From positions 62,001 through 126,000 of the forward strand of contig NZ_SSBI01000001.1 of the NCBI RefSeq assembly GCF_004795015.1: a stretch of DNA of 64,000 nucleotides, given 5' to 3'. This DNA is from Streptomyces sp. A1277 (GTDB lineage Bacteria > Actinomycetota > Actinomycetes > Streptomycetales > Streptomycetaceae). Under the pieces are notes generated by a model that was given only the letters and a program-made list of their open reading frames with translations, was not told the origin of the DNA and ran no database searches. Shown piece after piece: positions 9,203 through 15,867 of this stretch (positions within the stretch are counted from its first letter, which is position 1; every line of letters begins with the position of its first letter). The position numbers were made by a program, and so were the translations under genes.

Positions 9203-9850
9203 TCAGTTCCCCCCGTTGCTCTGCTGCTGTTGCCGGGCCCGCTCCTCCGGGGAGGGCCCGAACACTTCGTCCACGTTCCGGTCGAAGGTCTCCTGGTCGC
9301 GGCCGAGCAGGTTGTTCATCACGTCGCTGTGCAGGCCCCCGGTGCCCTCGGTCATCACCGCCCGTCCGGTGTCCTTCCAGGTCTGCTTCGCCTCGTCGCC
9401 GGCCCGCTCGAACGACTCCACGCTGTAGTCCGGGCTCAGGTAGTCCGGGGTGAGCACATCACCCCACCCCTGGTTGACGATGTCGTCCTCGGACGCGTTC
9501 GGATTGCCCACACCCGCGTTGACCACGATCTTCAACGTGCCCTCGATGTACCGCTCCTCCTCCCACAGCACACCTGCGGACAGACCCAGCTTCGCCGCGA
9601 TGGCGTTGGCGTCCTGGACCAACGCCCTGACCCCCCACTCCCACCGCTCACAGAAGTCCTCGAAGGTCACCGACAACCCGTAATGGCCGGCCTCCATACC
9701 GGTCATCGACAGGCCCGACACACCCTTGCCCAGCGCCGCCCCGGTGCCGGAACCGATCTCCTCCAGCTCGTCCACCGTCGCGCGCAGCCCACCGGTGATC
9801 TTCTGGACGCTCGCCGGATCAACGTGCAGATCCCCCGTACCGCCGCTCAT
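9203..9850 (-). CDS. WXG100-like / ESX-associated partner protein
   Basis: 215 residues with a helical N-terminal region (VDPASVQKITGGLRATVDEL, then ERWEWGVRALVQDANAI). In Streptomyces this pattern typically precedes Rhs toxins of the type VII class. It has no signal peptide. Its ATG overlaps the stop of the upstream SseB-like gene by 4 bases, and its stop lies 3 bases before the Rhs start. By analogy with WXG/LXG partners it probably helps target or chaperone the toxin. The exact family is uncertain because the classic W-x-G turn is not clean. Confidence 0.72.
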   Translation of the reverse strand: MSGGTGDLHVDPASVQKITGGLRATVDELEEIGSGTGAALGKGVSGLSMTGMEAGHYGLSVTFEDFCERWEWGVRALVQDANAIAAKLGLSAGVLWEEERYIEGTLKIVVNAGVGNPNASEDDIVNQGWGDVLTPDYLSPDYSVESFERAGDEAKQTWKDTGRAVMTEGTGGLHSDVMNNLLGRDQETFDRNVDEVFGPSPEERARQQQQSNGGN

Positions 9851-10296
9851 TGCTCATGCCCCCCGTCGCTTCCCCGTGGGGGCACCGTGTTCTCAGCGTC
9901 TACGGCAACCGCGTCCGGGACGATCCCCGCCATTGGCGGGAAGAACATCGACCCCTCGGGATCAGCGATGTTCACCGCGACGCCCGCCGGCACCCCCATC
10001 GCCGGTACAACCTCGTCCAGCAACCGCGCTCCCCGCAGTTCCGCGAACTCCCAAGAGCGCCCAGCGGCCCCGGCGTCATGAGCAGAGACCCGTTCCTGCG
10101 CGAACCGCGCAAACGCCGCCTCGTCCGTGAACCCGCACACCCAGCACACCCCGCCGAACTCCGCGGTCCACAACCCACCACCGACCAACGGCACCAGCAC
10201 CAAAGCCCGCCGGAACTCCCCCAGCAGCGCCCGCGGATCACCCATCCCGCCCCGCTGATCGGCTATACGATCCGCCAGCGCTGTCCCCCCAGCCAT
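9847..10296 (-). CDS. SseB-like protein, first gene of the Rhs operon
   Basis: 149 residues from the ATG at 10294-10296, chosen because 'ggggg' lies just upstream and the longer frame is rich in low-complexity sequence. Contents such as LVPLVGGGLWTAEFGGVCWVCGFTDEAAFARFA and AVNIADPEGSMFFPP match the SseB-type fold seen next to WXG and Rhs genes in actinomycetes (strings are split here by residue runs: LVPLVGGGLW, GVCWVCGFTDEAAFARF, GVAVNIADPEGSMFFPP). Four-base overlap with the next gene shows translational coupling. An accessory role in toxin secretion or assembly is inferred. Confidence 0.68.
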   Translation of the reverse strand: MAGGTALADRIADQRGGMGDPRALLGEFRRALVLVPLVGGGLWTAEFGGVCWVCGFTDEAAFARFAQERVSAHDAGAAGRSWEFAELRGARLLDEVVPAMGVPAGVAVNIADPEGSMFFPPMAGIVPDAVAVDAENTVPPRGSDGGHEQ

Positions 10297-10495
10297 GGAA
10301 CCCCCGTTCGCATTCGCTATCGGTCCCAAACACCGTAGAGCACCACACCCGCCTCCATCGGCGGTTCCAGGACCGTGGCTGCTTTCGATCGGTGAGGTGT
10401 GCGGGGCGGCAGGGGGCGCAGCGGCTACGGAGGAGGTTCGCCAGCGCCCTGGCGGTCGCTGAAATGCTCTCCGGCTTCGGATCGAGCAAACAAGA
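10297..10495. other. upstream region of the Rhs operon
   Basis: No gene is supported. The promoter of the four-gene operon must lie here, but I see no confident -10/-35 pair. Confidence 0.4.
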
Positions 10496-10522
10496 AAGGT
10501 CCCGGTCATTGACCAGGGCCTT
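10496..10522 (-). terminator. hairpin terminator beside tRNA-Gly remnant C
   Basis: Inverted repeat 10496-10507 with 10511-10522. From about 10489 to 10540 it is almost base-for-base the same as 27520-27571 next to the intact tRNA, so these two borders share recent ancestry. Confidence 0.7.
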
Positions 10523-10531
10523 GATTCAAAG

Positions 10532-10572
10532 AGCGGGTGATGAGAATCGAACTCGCGCTCTGAGCTCGGGAA
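10532..10572 (-). mobile_element. att-like remnant C: 3' half of tRNA-Gly(CCC)
   Basis: 41 bases match the tRNA 3' half with two changes (tgatgag for tgacgag; gctcggg for gcttggg). It is not a working tRNA. It separates the Rhs operon from the Phd/RelE cassette. The post-att block that follows (10573-10820) is the closest relative of block A. Confidence 0.8.
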
Positions 10573-10798
10573 TCAACGGTTTCTAGGTTGTTACAGGGGC
10601 TCTGACCTGCGGTTTCGGATTGGTCAGGCGGGTGGCTCCCGCTCTCTGGGAGCCGTATCTGACCACTGTTGTCCGCTCTGCTGGGCACGGATGGGGCACG
10701 AGGGCGGCGGGCCATCAGTCTGAGGCTCTGTGCTGGAGCGGGTGATGGAAAGTGGGACGGGAGCCACCTGTGCTGCAGACGCTCCGGTGGCGCAGATG
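10573..10798. repeat. conserved post-att block C
   Basis: Similar to 1329-1575 along almost its whole length and to blocks D and E in the first ~120 bases. It holds no gene of its own. On the minus strand one short frame has matching length and residues in blocks C, D and E (pattern CPSERTAAVTYGSQ), interrupted by a stop in C. Confidence 0.6.
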
Positions 10799-11121
10799 TC
10801 AGGCCCAGAAGGCTTCGGTGACGACGATCTGGGGATCGGCGTGGCGCCGCATGAAGGTGTAGATGAGCCAGCCGCGTCCGCCGGCCAGGTCCACGATGTG
10901 GGGGCCGCCGGGGCTTGTAGAGGCCAGAGGCCGGACGGTCATCCAGTGCGGGAGCGAGGCATCGGCGTCGATCCCCCGGAGTACGGGTCTTCGGCCGTGA
11001 TCAGTTCCGCACGGGCGCTCATGATCAGGTCACTGCCTTCGACGGGCATGTTCTGGAAGTCGTGCTGCGCCTGCTTCGTCCAGTCCATCTGCCAAGGCGG
11101 CCGGAGTGGTTCGTCGATCAC
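10799..11121 (-). pseudogene. RelE/ParE-like toxin gene, frameshifted
   Basis: A GTG at 11119-11121 overlaps the stop of the upstream gene (GTGA). The first frame reads IDEPLRPPWQMDWTKQAQHD and reaches DPYSG at a five-G run near 10979. The frame that continues sensibly is shifted there (DADASLPHWMTVRPLA, later HIVDLAGGRGWLIYTFMRRH and IVVTEAFWA). Joined, they give about 107 residues with the look of a RelE/ParE-type mRNA-cleaving or gyrase-poisoning toxin. As it stands the first frame stops after 60 residues. Either the toxin is inactivated by a one-base change, or the G run is a sequencing error or a slippage site. Confidence 0.6.
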
Positions 11122-11483
11122 TCTCCGGGCTTCCTCTCAGCGGCCTCGTGCCTGAGGCGGCTGTACTCCTCCAGAAGCCGGATGGACTCCTCGGGGTCCT
11201 CGGACTTGGCGGCACGGGCTTCGAGATCGCGAAGGTGCGAGTCGAGGACGGGATTCCGCGCGATGGCGTACTGCGTCCACCACAGGCGCATGAAGGCGGG
11301 CACGGGCGTGATGTTGAAGGCGTCGCCGATGACGCGCTTCCAGTGCGCCTCAAAGTCCGGGAGGAGGTGCGGAGTGTGTTCCTGAATCGCCAACCGAAGT
11401 GCTTGAGGCGTGTGTTCGGGCATGGGCGGCAACCGCAGGGGTTCCCCCTCGTACCCATCGAAGTGGAGTGCGTGGGCGGGCAT
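11118..11483 (-). CDS. DUF6247-like protein between antitoxin and toxin
   Basis: 121 residues from the ATG at 11481-11483, which has 'aaggag' 9 bases upstream. It starts MPAHALHFDGYEGEPLRLPP and ends in a charged helix (EESIRLLEEYSRLRHEAAER). From memory it resembles DUF6247 proteins that accompany Phd-type antitoxins in Streptomyces. Its function is not known to me. It lies 28 bases after the Phd gene and overlaps the RelE-like gene, forming a three-gene operon in which it could act as a second antitoxin or a chaperone. Confidence 0.62.
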   Translation of the reverse strand: MPAHALHFDGYEGEPLRLPPMPEHTPQALRLAIQEHTPHLLPDFEAHWKRVIGDAFNITPVPAFMRLWWTQYAIARNPVLDSHLRDLEARAAKSEDPEESIRLLEEYSRLRHEAAERKPGE

Positions 11484-11511
11484 GGTTCGTGCTCCTTGGT
11501 GTGGAGGTGGG

Positions 11512-11706
11512 TCAGGCCGCCTCGTGTCGGTCCTCGTGTGGCTGGCGCCCGCGGGCCATCTGCTCGAACCACTCGGCCGGCACCAGGTAGGCGACCGTCT
11601 TCCCCTTGCGGGTGATGGCGGCGGCCTCGCCGGCGATCCGGGTCCGGTCCAGGATCTCGCCCATCCCTTTGCGGAGGTCGATGGTCGTGTACGTCTTCGT
11701 CTCCAT
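11512..11706 (-). CDS. Phd/YefM-type antitoxin
   Basis: 64 residues. The N-terminal part (TIDLRKGMGEILDRTRIAGE, then AAITRKGKTVAYLVP) is a classic Phd/YefM fold. That fold binds operator DNA as a dimer while the C-terminal tail wraps the toxin. The ATG at 11704-11706 is preferred; another in-frame ATG lies 12 bases upstream at 11716-11718. Two palindromes immediately upstream fit autoregulation. The partner toxin downstream is broken, so this may be an orphan antitoxin still able to neutralise related toxins. Confidence 0.82.
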   Translation of the reverse strand: METKTYTTIDLRKGMGEILDRTRIAGEAAAITRKGKTVAYLVPAEWFEQMARGRQPHEDRHEAA

Positions 11707-11737
11707 ATGCTGAAGCATATAGCAACTATCATAGTTG
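11705..11737. promoter_or_regulatory. two operator-like palindromes of the Phd operon
   Basis: Palindrome 1 is 11705-11720, with arms atatgc/gcatat around 4 bases. Palindrome 2 is 11723-11737, with arms caactat/atagttg around 1 base. Paired AT-rich palindromes at the start of a Phd/YefM gene are the expected operator for antitoxin autorepression. Confidence 0.6.
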
Positions 11738-11834
11738 ACATGCGTGCCCGTGGGGTGCGCCGGCTGGGGGGAGCCAACGGGCGCGTCGGATGCGGAGCGG
11801 GCGCGGATTGCCTGATCGGGCTTGTGGCAAAAAG

Positions 11835-11861
11835 AAGCCCCCGGCCGCTGGCCTGAGGCTT
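11835..11861 (-). terminator. imperfect hairpin beside tRNA-Gly remnant D
   Basis: Arms 11835-11846 and 11850-11861 pair at 10 of 12 positions around a 3-base loop, 8 bases outside the tRNA half. It is the most diverged of the copied terminators. Confidence 0.5.
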
Positions 11862-11869
11862 TCATGTGG

Positions 11870-11910
11870 AGCGGGTGACGAGAATCGAACTCGCGCTCTG
11901 AGCTTGGGAA
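11870..11910 (-). mobile_element. att-like remnant D: 3' half of tRNA-Gly(CCC)
   Basis: 41 bases identical to the 3' half of the intact tRNA, ending at the anticodon loop. It separates the Phd cassette from the next two-gene cassette. Confidence 0.82.
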
Positions 11911-12036
11911 TCAACGGTTCTTGAACGACTGTAGTGGCTCTGACCTGCATGTTTGGCTGGAGCGGTCGAGGCTGGTGTGGTCTCTGGCCACCGTACTTGA
12001 CCGCTGCTGTCCGCTCCGAAGGGCACGGACGGGGCA
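11911..12036. repeat. conserved post-att block D
   Basis: Closely related to block E (13361-13489) and to the first 120 bases of blocks A and C. Its minus-strand frame CPSERTAAVKYGGQ has the same length as in E. Confidence 0.6.
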
Positions 12037-12184
12037 CGAGGGTGATCGATGCTGCCGTGCCGTGAGTGGGGAAGCATCACCGCGCTGGATCAGGCGCTTG
12101 CCGTCGTGCGATTTCATCCCTGGCGATACGGGCGGTCGGCGGACTGCGTCTCATGTGGTTACCAGCAAGAAGACCCCATCATGA

Positions 12185-12198
12185 GGTACTAGGGTACC
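12185..12198. promoter_or_regulatory. operator-like inverted repeat before the RHH-like gene
   Basis: ggtac at 12185-12189 and gtacc at 12194-12198 around 4 bases, 21 bases before the start codon. This fits autorepression by a ribbon-helix-helix antitoxin. Confidence 0.4.
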
Positions 12199-12219
12199 GT
12201 GGATGCGGAGGTGGGATTT

Positions 12220-12495
12220 ATGACCACGGCTTCAAAGCCGCCCCGTCAGTCGCCGCTCAAGGTGGACCCGGCGACGGACAAGCTGATCAGCCAGGGCGCG
12301 CATTTCCTGGGACTGACGAAGAAGGACCTGGTCGCGGAGGCGGTACGGGTATACCTGGACCAGAGGCGTGAGGATTTGCGCGAGGGCATGGTGGAAGCGC
12401 TCAGCGTCCTGGACGGCTCCTTGAAGTCGGACGTCATGCTCCTGACCGGTCTGACCGCGGAGGAGATCGATGCGGTCGGCGGGATCGACGAATGA
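12220..12495 (+). CDS. ribbon-helix-helix-like putative antitoxin
   Basis: 91 residues from the ATG at 12220, preceded by 'ggaggtgg'. A GTG 21 bases earlier is also in frame. The central part (KVDPATDKLISQGAHFLGLT, then KKDLVAEAVRVYLDQRRED) has the strand-helix-helix pattern of CopG/Arc-type DNA-binding antitoxins. The acidic C-terminal tail would suit toxin binding. Its stop overlaps the next ATG by 4 bases. With an inverted repeat upstream and a larger partner downstream it looks like the antitoxin of a two-gene module, inferred from architecture. Confidence 0.65.
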   Translation: MTTASKPPRQSPLKVDPATDKLISQGAHFLGLTKKDLVAEAVRVYLDQRREDLREGMVEALSVLDGSLKSDVMLLTGLTAEEIDAVGGIDE

Positions 12496-13268
12496 CTCTT
12501 CACACTGCGATGCGTCCCGCCAGGCCCACCCTGCGATGCCTGCGCGATGACCTCGGTCTGCCCCTACCGGCGGTGACCGACCCCCTGGACGAGATCGAGC
12601 ACCCGATCCTGGCGAAGGCCGCCGAGCAGTTCGCGGCGGACGATGCCAAGCATGAGCGCATCCGCGCTGTCGATGACCAAGTGTTGTTCAAGGTGAAGGT
12701 CCAGCGCTGGCGCGGGGCGGTCTGGGTGGACGCCGATCTTCCGTGGCTGGTGGCGGCCGGCCGCCGCGAGGACGGCTCCACCGACGACTTCTACGCCGCT
12801 CTCGAAGCTGACGGCAAGACCGTCCGAACCCGCTACAACGCCGGCAACACCGACGCGCTCAAGTCCGCCACGTACACCGCTCACTTGCTCCCCGCTCGCG
12901 AGGACCACGTCCGCTATCGCGCCGAAGCTGGAGTCCGTTTCGTCCGGCGGCTCCGGACCACGGTTCTGACTCTGAGCCGTGCCACCCTCCGGGACGGTCA
13001 GGAGCACACGGTGGATTTCGACACCTTCACCGTCGGCCTTCAGGTCCGCGCCGACGACGGTCACGAGACCTACCTCGCGGTGCGGATCACGGGTTCGGTC
13101 CCGCCGAACCTCACGACATTGATTCTGCGCAACGTTCCCGGCTGCGAGGCCGACGGCTGGTACCCCGAATACGCCCTGCCGGAGCGGGACCTGCTCCCCG
13201 CCGAACAAGCCTGGTCCAACCTGATGGACCCTCGCGAAGCCGCCCGAGTCCTCGACGCAGAGCCGTAG
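12492..13268 (+). CDS. unrecognised 258-residue protein, candidate toxin partner
   Basis: It starts by ATGA overlap with the RHH-like gene. No signal peptide or membrane segment is present. The central part is rich in beta-strand-like stretches (VLFKVKVQRWRGAVWVDADL, then AAGRREDGSTDDFYAAL). Charged pairs (RRLRTTVLTLSRATLRDGQ) and a late Cys/Trp segment (GCEADGWYPEYALPERDL) follow. I know no family for it. Gene order, overlap and isolation between two tRNA halves suggest the toxic half of a toxin-antitoxin pair, but no catalytic residues can be named. Confidence 0.7.
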   Translation: MTLHTAMRPARPTLRCLRDDLGLPLPAVTDPLDEIEHPILAKAAEQFAADDAKHERIRAVDDQVLFKVKVQRWRGAVWVDADLPWLVAAGRREDGSTDDFYAALEADGKTVRTRYNAGNTDALKSATYTAHLLPAREDHVRYRAEAGVRFVRRLRTTVLTLSRATLRDGQEHTVDFDTFTVGLQVRADDGHETYLAVRITGSVPPNLTTLILRNVPGCEADGWYPEYALPERDLLPAEQAWSNLMDPREAARVLDAEP

Positions 13269-13284
13269 CAGCCGGAACAGAAAC

Positions 13285-13311
13285 AAGGCCCAGGTCACTG
13301 ACCTGGGCCTT
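13285..13311 (-). terminator. hairpin terminator beside tRNA-Gly remnant E
   Basis: A perfect 12-base inverted repeat (13285-13296 with 13300-13311) with a 3-base loop, 8 bases outside the tRNA half. It would also end the plus-strand pair that stops at 13268. Confidence 0.75.
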
Positions 13312-13319
13312 CATTAAAG

Positions 13320-13360
13320 AGCGGGTGACGAGAATCGAACTCGCGCCCTGAGCTTGGGAA
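13320..13360 (-). mobile_element. att-like remnant E: 3' half of tRNA-Gly(CCC)
   Basis: 41 bases match the tRNA 3' half with one change (gcgccctg for gcgctctg). It is the innermost remnant and the left border of the 14-kb defence segment that reaches the intact tRNA. Confidence 0.82.
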
Positions 13361-13489
13361 TCAGCGGTTCTTGAACTGTTGCAGATGCTCTGACCTGCAC
13401 GTTTGGCCGGGTGGTGCGAGGTCGGTGCGGTCTCTGGGAGCCGTATGTGACCGCTGCTGTCCGCTCTGAAGGGCATGGATGGGGCACGG
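13361..13489. repeat. conserved post-att block E
   Basis: Near relative of block D and of the first part of blocks A and C. The minus-strand frame CPSERTAAVTYGSQ runs in step with block D. Confidence 0.6.
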
Positions 13490-13730
13490 CGCTTGTCTTC
13501 GAGTCCGACGTGTTCCAGTGGTTCGCCTACCATCTGCGCGCAGGCAAGACCCGCGTCCTCTGCGCGGTGTCCGGAGCGGCAGTGCCCCTCAAGCCTCGTG
13601 GAAGTCCGCATTTGCACTCCAGCAGTCGATGGTCCTTTCGTCGTTGAGGGGGACCACGTACGAGTCCTCGCCATCGATGGCCTCCGCGAACAAGTGCTAT
13701 GCCCTCGAGCGGCAAAGTCCCTCCGTCGGT
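13490..13730. other. border region with a short open frame
   Basis: No secure gene. On the minus strand a 31-codon frame (about 13603-13698) reads HLFAEAIDGEDSYVVPLNDE before a stop. It has only a TTG as possible start and could be the tail of a lost gene. Confidence 0.3.
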
Positions 13731-14765
13731 TCAGGTCGCCAGATGCCCTGTGAAGATCCCGACGAGGATCCGGTTGTCGTACGCGGCTATCGGCAGAGAG
13801 AAATGCACCCTGTCACGGTCCCACAGCCGCTTCCCGTGCCACTCGCAGCGGTAGGTGCCGTCGTCGAAAACGACATTGCGCTGCTCCCACGCCTTTGCGT
13901 TCTTCTTCGTGTTCGGGCTGTCGGGTGAGATGTCCAGGCCCAGCGCGCCGAACCTGCGGATGATCTGTGTTTGGTCGCCACCGCATTCGATCAGTGTTCC
14001 GGTGAAGTGGTCGTCGAGCGCACCAAGCAGCTTCACCAGCCAGGGCAGGACTTGGGGGTAGGTGCCCTTGAAATGGTGCAGACGCAGGGAGTCGGCAAAG
14101 AGCAGCCTTGGGAAGGCTTCGTCGATGAAGGTGAAGAAGCGCTCGGCCGGGACGTTTTCGTGGGTGAGGAGGCCGCGCCAGAAGCCAGGGGCGTCGTCGG
14201 GGCGTCGTAAGACGTGCATCTTTACCTCGCCCTGGCCAGCCTCCGTCGTCCGCGTGATGGTGAGCCATCCGGACGGCCAGTCGGGTTCTGCGGCGTACGG
14301 CAGCAGGAGACAGGACATGGCCCGGCCCTCAGCTGCACGGGCCAGGGCGTGGGCTATGCCCCAGGACGGCTCCCGGCAGGGGCCGTCGTCTACGCGGACC
14401 GGCTGGGGCAGATCCGCCTCGTCTGGGTCCACGCGCCGGCATTTGCTTAGTAGTTGCTGCAGAAGGACCCGCTTGTCACGGGGCAGTCCGCCGTCCGGCG
14501 AGTACAGGGCATCTATCAGCGTGACCGACCGTCGGCATTCGACGTCGTAAGCAGGCTCCATGAACGCGGCCTTGCGGCCGTCAGCGAGCGGCTGAAGCAC
14601 TTCCGCGAGCGTGTCGAGGGCTTCCCACAGGCCCGAGTCCGTCATCTCCCGCCAGTCGAAGCACTCCTCCGCGACTACGACGCGGTAATCGTCGTCTACC
14701 GGGACTGCGGCGGCAGTGCCCAATAAGCCCTGCCCGTTTCCACTCCTACCTGCTGCGTCGGGCAC
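13731..14765 (-). CDS. unrecognised 344-residue protein, third gene of DUF262/ATPase operon
   Basis: No domain that I know. Segments are YRVVVAEECFDWREM near the start, CGGDQTQIIRRFGALGLDIS around residue 265, and a C-terminal part YRCEWHGKRLWDRDRVHFSL rich in His, Asp and Arg that could hold a nuclease or binding site. The GTG at 14763-14765 overlaps the upstream ATPase gene by 20 bases. A TTG at 14723 with 'aggg' before it is an alternative start 14 residues in. It is the last gene of a tight operon (DUF262, DUF3696-type ATPase, this gene), so it probably acts with them. It could be the specificity or effector part of a defence system. Confidence 0.8.
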   Translation of the reverse strand: MPDAAGRSGNGQGLLGTAAAVPVDDDYRVVVAEECFDWREMTDSGLWEALDTLAEVLQPLADGRKAAFMEPAYDVECRRSVTLIDALYSPDGGLPRDKRVLLQQLLSKCRRVDPDEADLPQPVRVDDGPCREPSWGIAHALARAAEGRAMSCLLLPYAAEPDWPSGWLTITRTTEAGQGEVKMHVLRRPDDAPGFWRGLLTHENVPAERFFTFIDEAFPRLLFADSLRLHHFKGTYPQVLPWLVKLLGALDDHFTGTLIECGGDQTQIIRRFGALGLDISPDSPNTKKNAKAWEQRNVVFDDGTYRCEWHGKRLWDRDRVHFSLPIAAYDNRILVGIFTGHLAT

Positions 14766-15867
14766 GGGCCAGCCTTCCGAGGTCGGTCTCGATTTGGTCG
14801 AAGAAGCCGGTTGGCCAGTCGCTGAGCTCGCCCTTGTCGTTGATGTTGATGGGCAGAGTACGGTCGTGGTCGAAGTAGTGCGTGATCACGTCCTCAGGCG
14901 GGAGCGAGCGGTCATGCGCGACGGCAACCCGGACACCGTTAAGAACGTGGTCGCTGTGCGTTTCCACCAAGACCTGCACCCCGCTACCGGCGACCTGCGC
15001 GAGGAACCGGCCTAGCCTGGACTGTCCCGCCGGGTGCAGATGTGCCTCCGGGTTCTCCACGATTAGCAGGTCGCCCGGCTCGGTGAGCAGGCCCGCGACG
15101 ATGACCGGCAGGGCGTAGGAGACGCCGAAACCGGTGTTAGTGGGGCGGATCTCCTCACCGCTCAGGCCCTTCTCTCCGAATCGGATCGTCGTGGCCATGA
15201 TTCCCACGGCCACGCGCGCGGTGATACGCAGCGAGCGGATGATCTCCGAGGCCCACGCCTCGGCCTGGACCCTCAGTTGCGGGCCTGGGGCTTCCGGATG
15301 ACGCAACGGTCCCCGGACCACCTTTCGGGTGCTGACCGCGCGTGACTCGCGCAGTGCCAGCACCTGTGCGGTGAACTCACCACGCACCCCGACGCCGATC
15401 CGGTCGGGTTCCTCGGCGGAGACAGACAGTGTGTCGCGGGGGCCGAGACGTTCGGCGCACAGGTAGGTGAATGCGGGATCCGCGACCAGCGGCCCAATGC
15501 CGGGCACGTGGGCCACTGGCAGCCGCTGCACGTCAAGGTGCAGCGCCTGCTCGGCGTCGGGCAACCCGAAGCCGTACACCCATGACTCACCGGATGAGCC
15601 GGCCAGCCGTACGGTGATCTTCCGTGCGTCGGTCGTCCAGTTCAGCACGTCCCTGGCCTCGCCCAGAGCCAGCCCGAGCGGGCCGTTCAGCCGGACCGTG
15701 CCGCTCCCCGCGCCGCCCGGCATACCTGCCAGTCTCGCCAGGAGCAGGGACTGGATCACGGTGCTCTTGCCGCCGCCGTTGACTCCGGTGAGGACGGTAA
15801 GCGGACGTAGGTCGAACGACTCCGACTCGAACCGCTTGAAGCCTTGGATCTCCAGCGAAGTGATCAC
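14746..15867 (-). CDS. AAA ATPase of the DUF3696 / SMC-like type
   Basis: 373 residues. Walker A is GVNGGGKST at about 28-36, directly after a short strand (LEIQGFKRFESESFDLRPL). The C-terminal half has the ABC-type Walker B (LLIVENPEAHLHP) and an H-loop (VLVETHSDHVLNGVRVAV), then the charged tail typical of DUF3696 proteins. These ATPases occur in several anti-phage systems beside DUF262 proteins. The GTG start overlaps the DUF262 stop (GTGA). Nucleotide sensing or DNA scanning is the likely task, inferred from relatives. Confidence 0.88.
   Translation of the reverse strand: MITSLEIQGFKRFESESFDLRPLTVLTGVNGGGKSTVIQSLLLARLAGMPGGAGSGTVRLNGPLGLALGEARDVLNWTTDARKITVRLAGSSGESWVYGFGLPDAEQALHLDVQRLPVAHVPGIGPLVADPAFTYLCAERLGPRDTLSVSAEEPDRIGVGVRGEFTAQVLALRESRAVSTRKVVRGPLRHPEAPGPQLRVQAEAWASEIIRSLRITARVAVGIMATTIRFGEKGLSGEEIRPTNTGFGVSYALPVIVAGLLTEPGDLLIVENPEAHLHPAGQSRLGRFLAQVAGSGVQVLVETHSDHVLNGVRVAVAHDRSLPPEDVITHYFDHDRTLPININDKGELSDWPTGFFDQIETDLGRLARARRSR

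Noticed and set aside
10939..11121. 60-residue frame as an intact small protein
   Set aside because: Its end is out of register with the conserved downstream frame; a single shift at the G run restores a full RelE-like protein, so it is better read as a broken toxin gene.
1286..13360. Five tRNA-Gly-like matches as extra tRNA genes
   Set aside because: Each lacks the 5' half, so no acceptor or D arm can form. They are remnants, not genes.
1284..13500. An integrase gene within the cassettes
   Set aside because: No frame shows the tyrosine-recombinase R-HxxR-Y pattern or a serine-recombinase start; only a short conserved frame of unclear origin is present.
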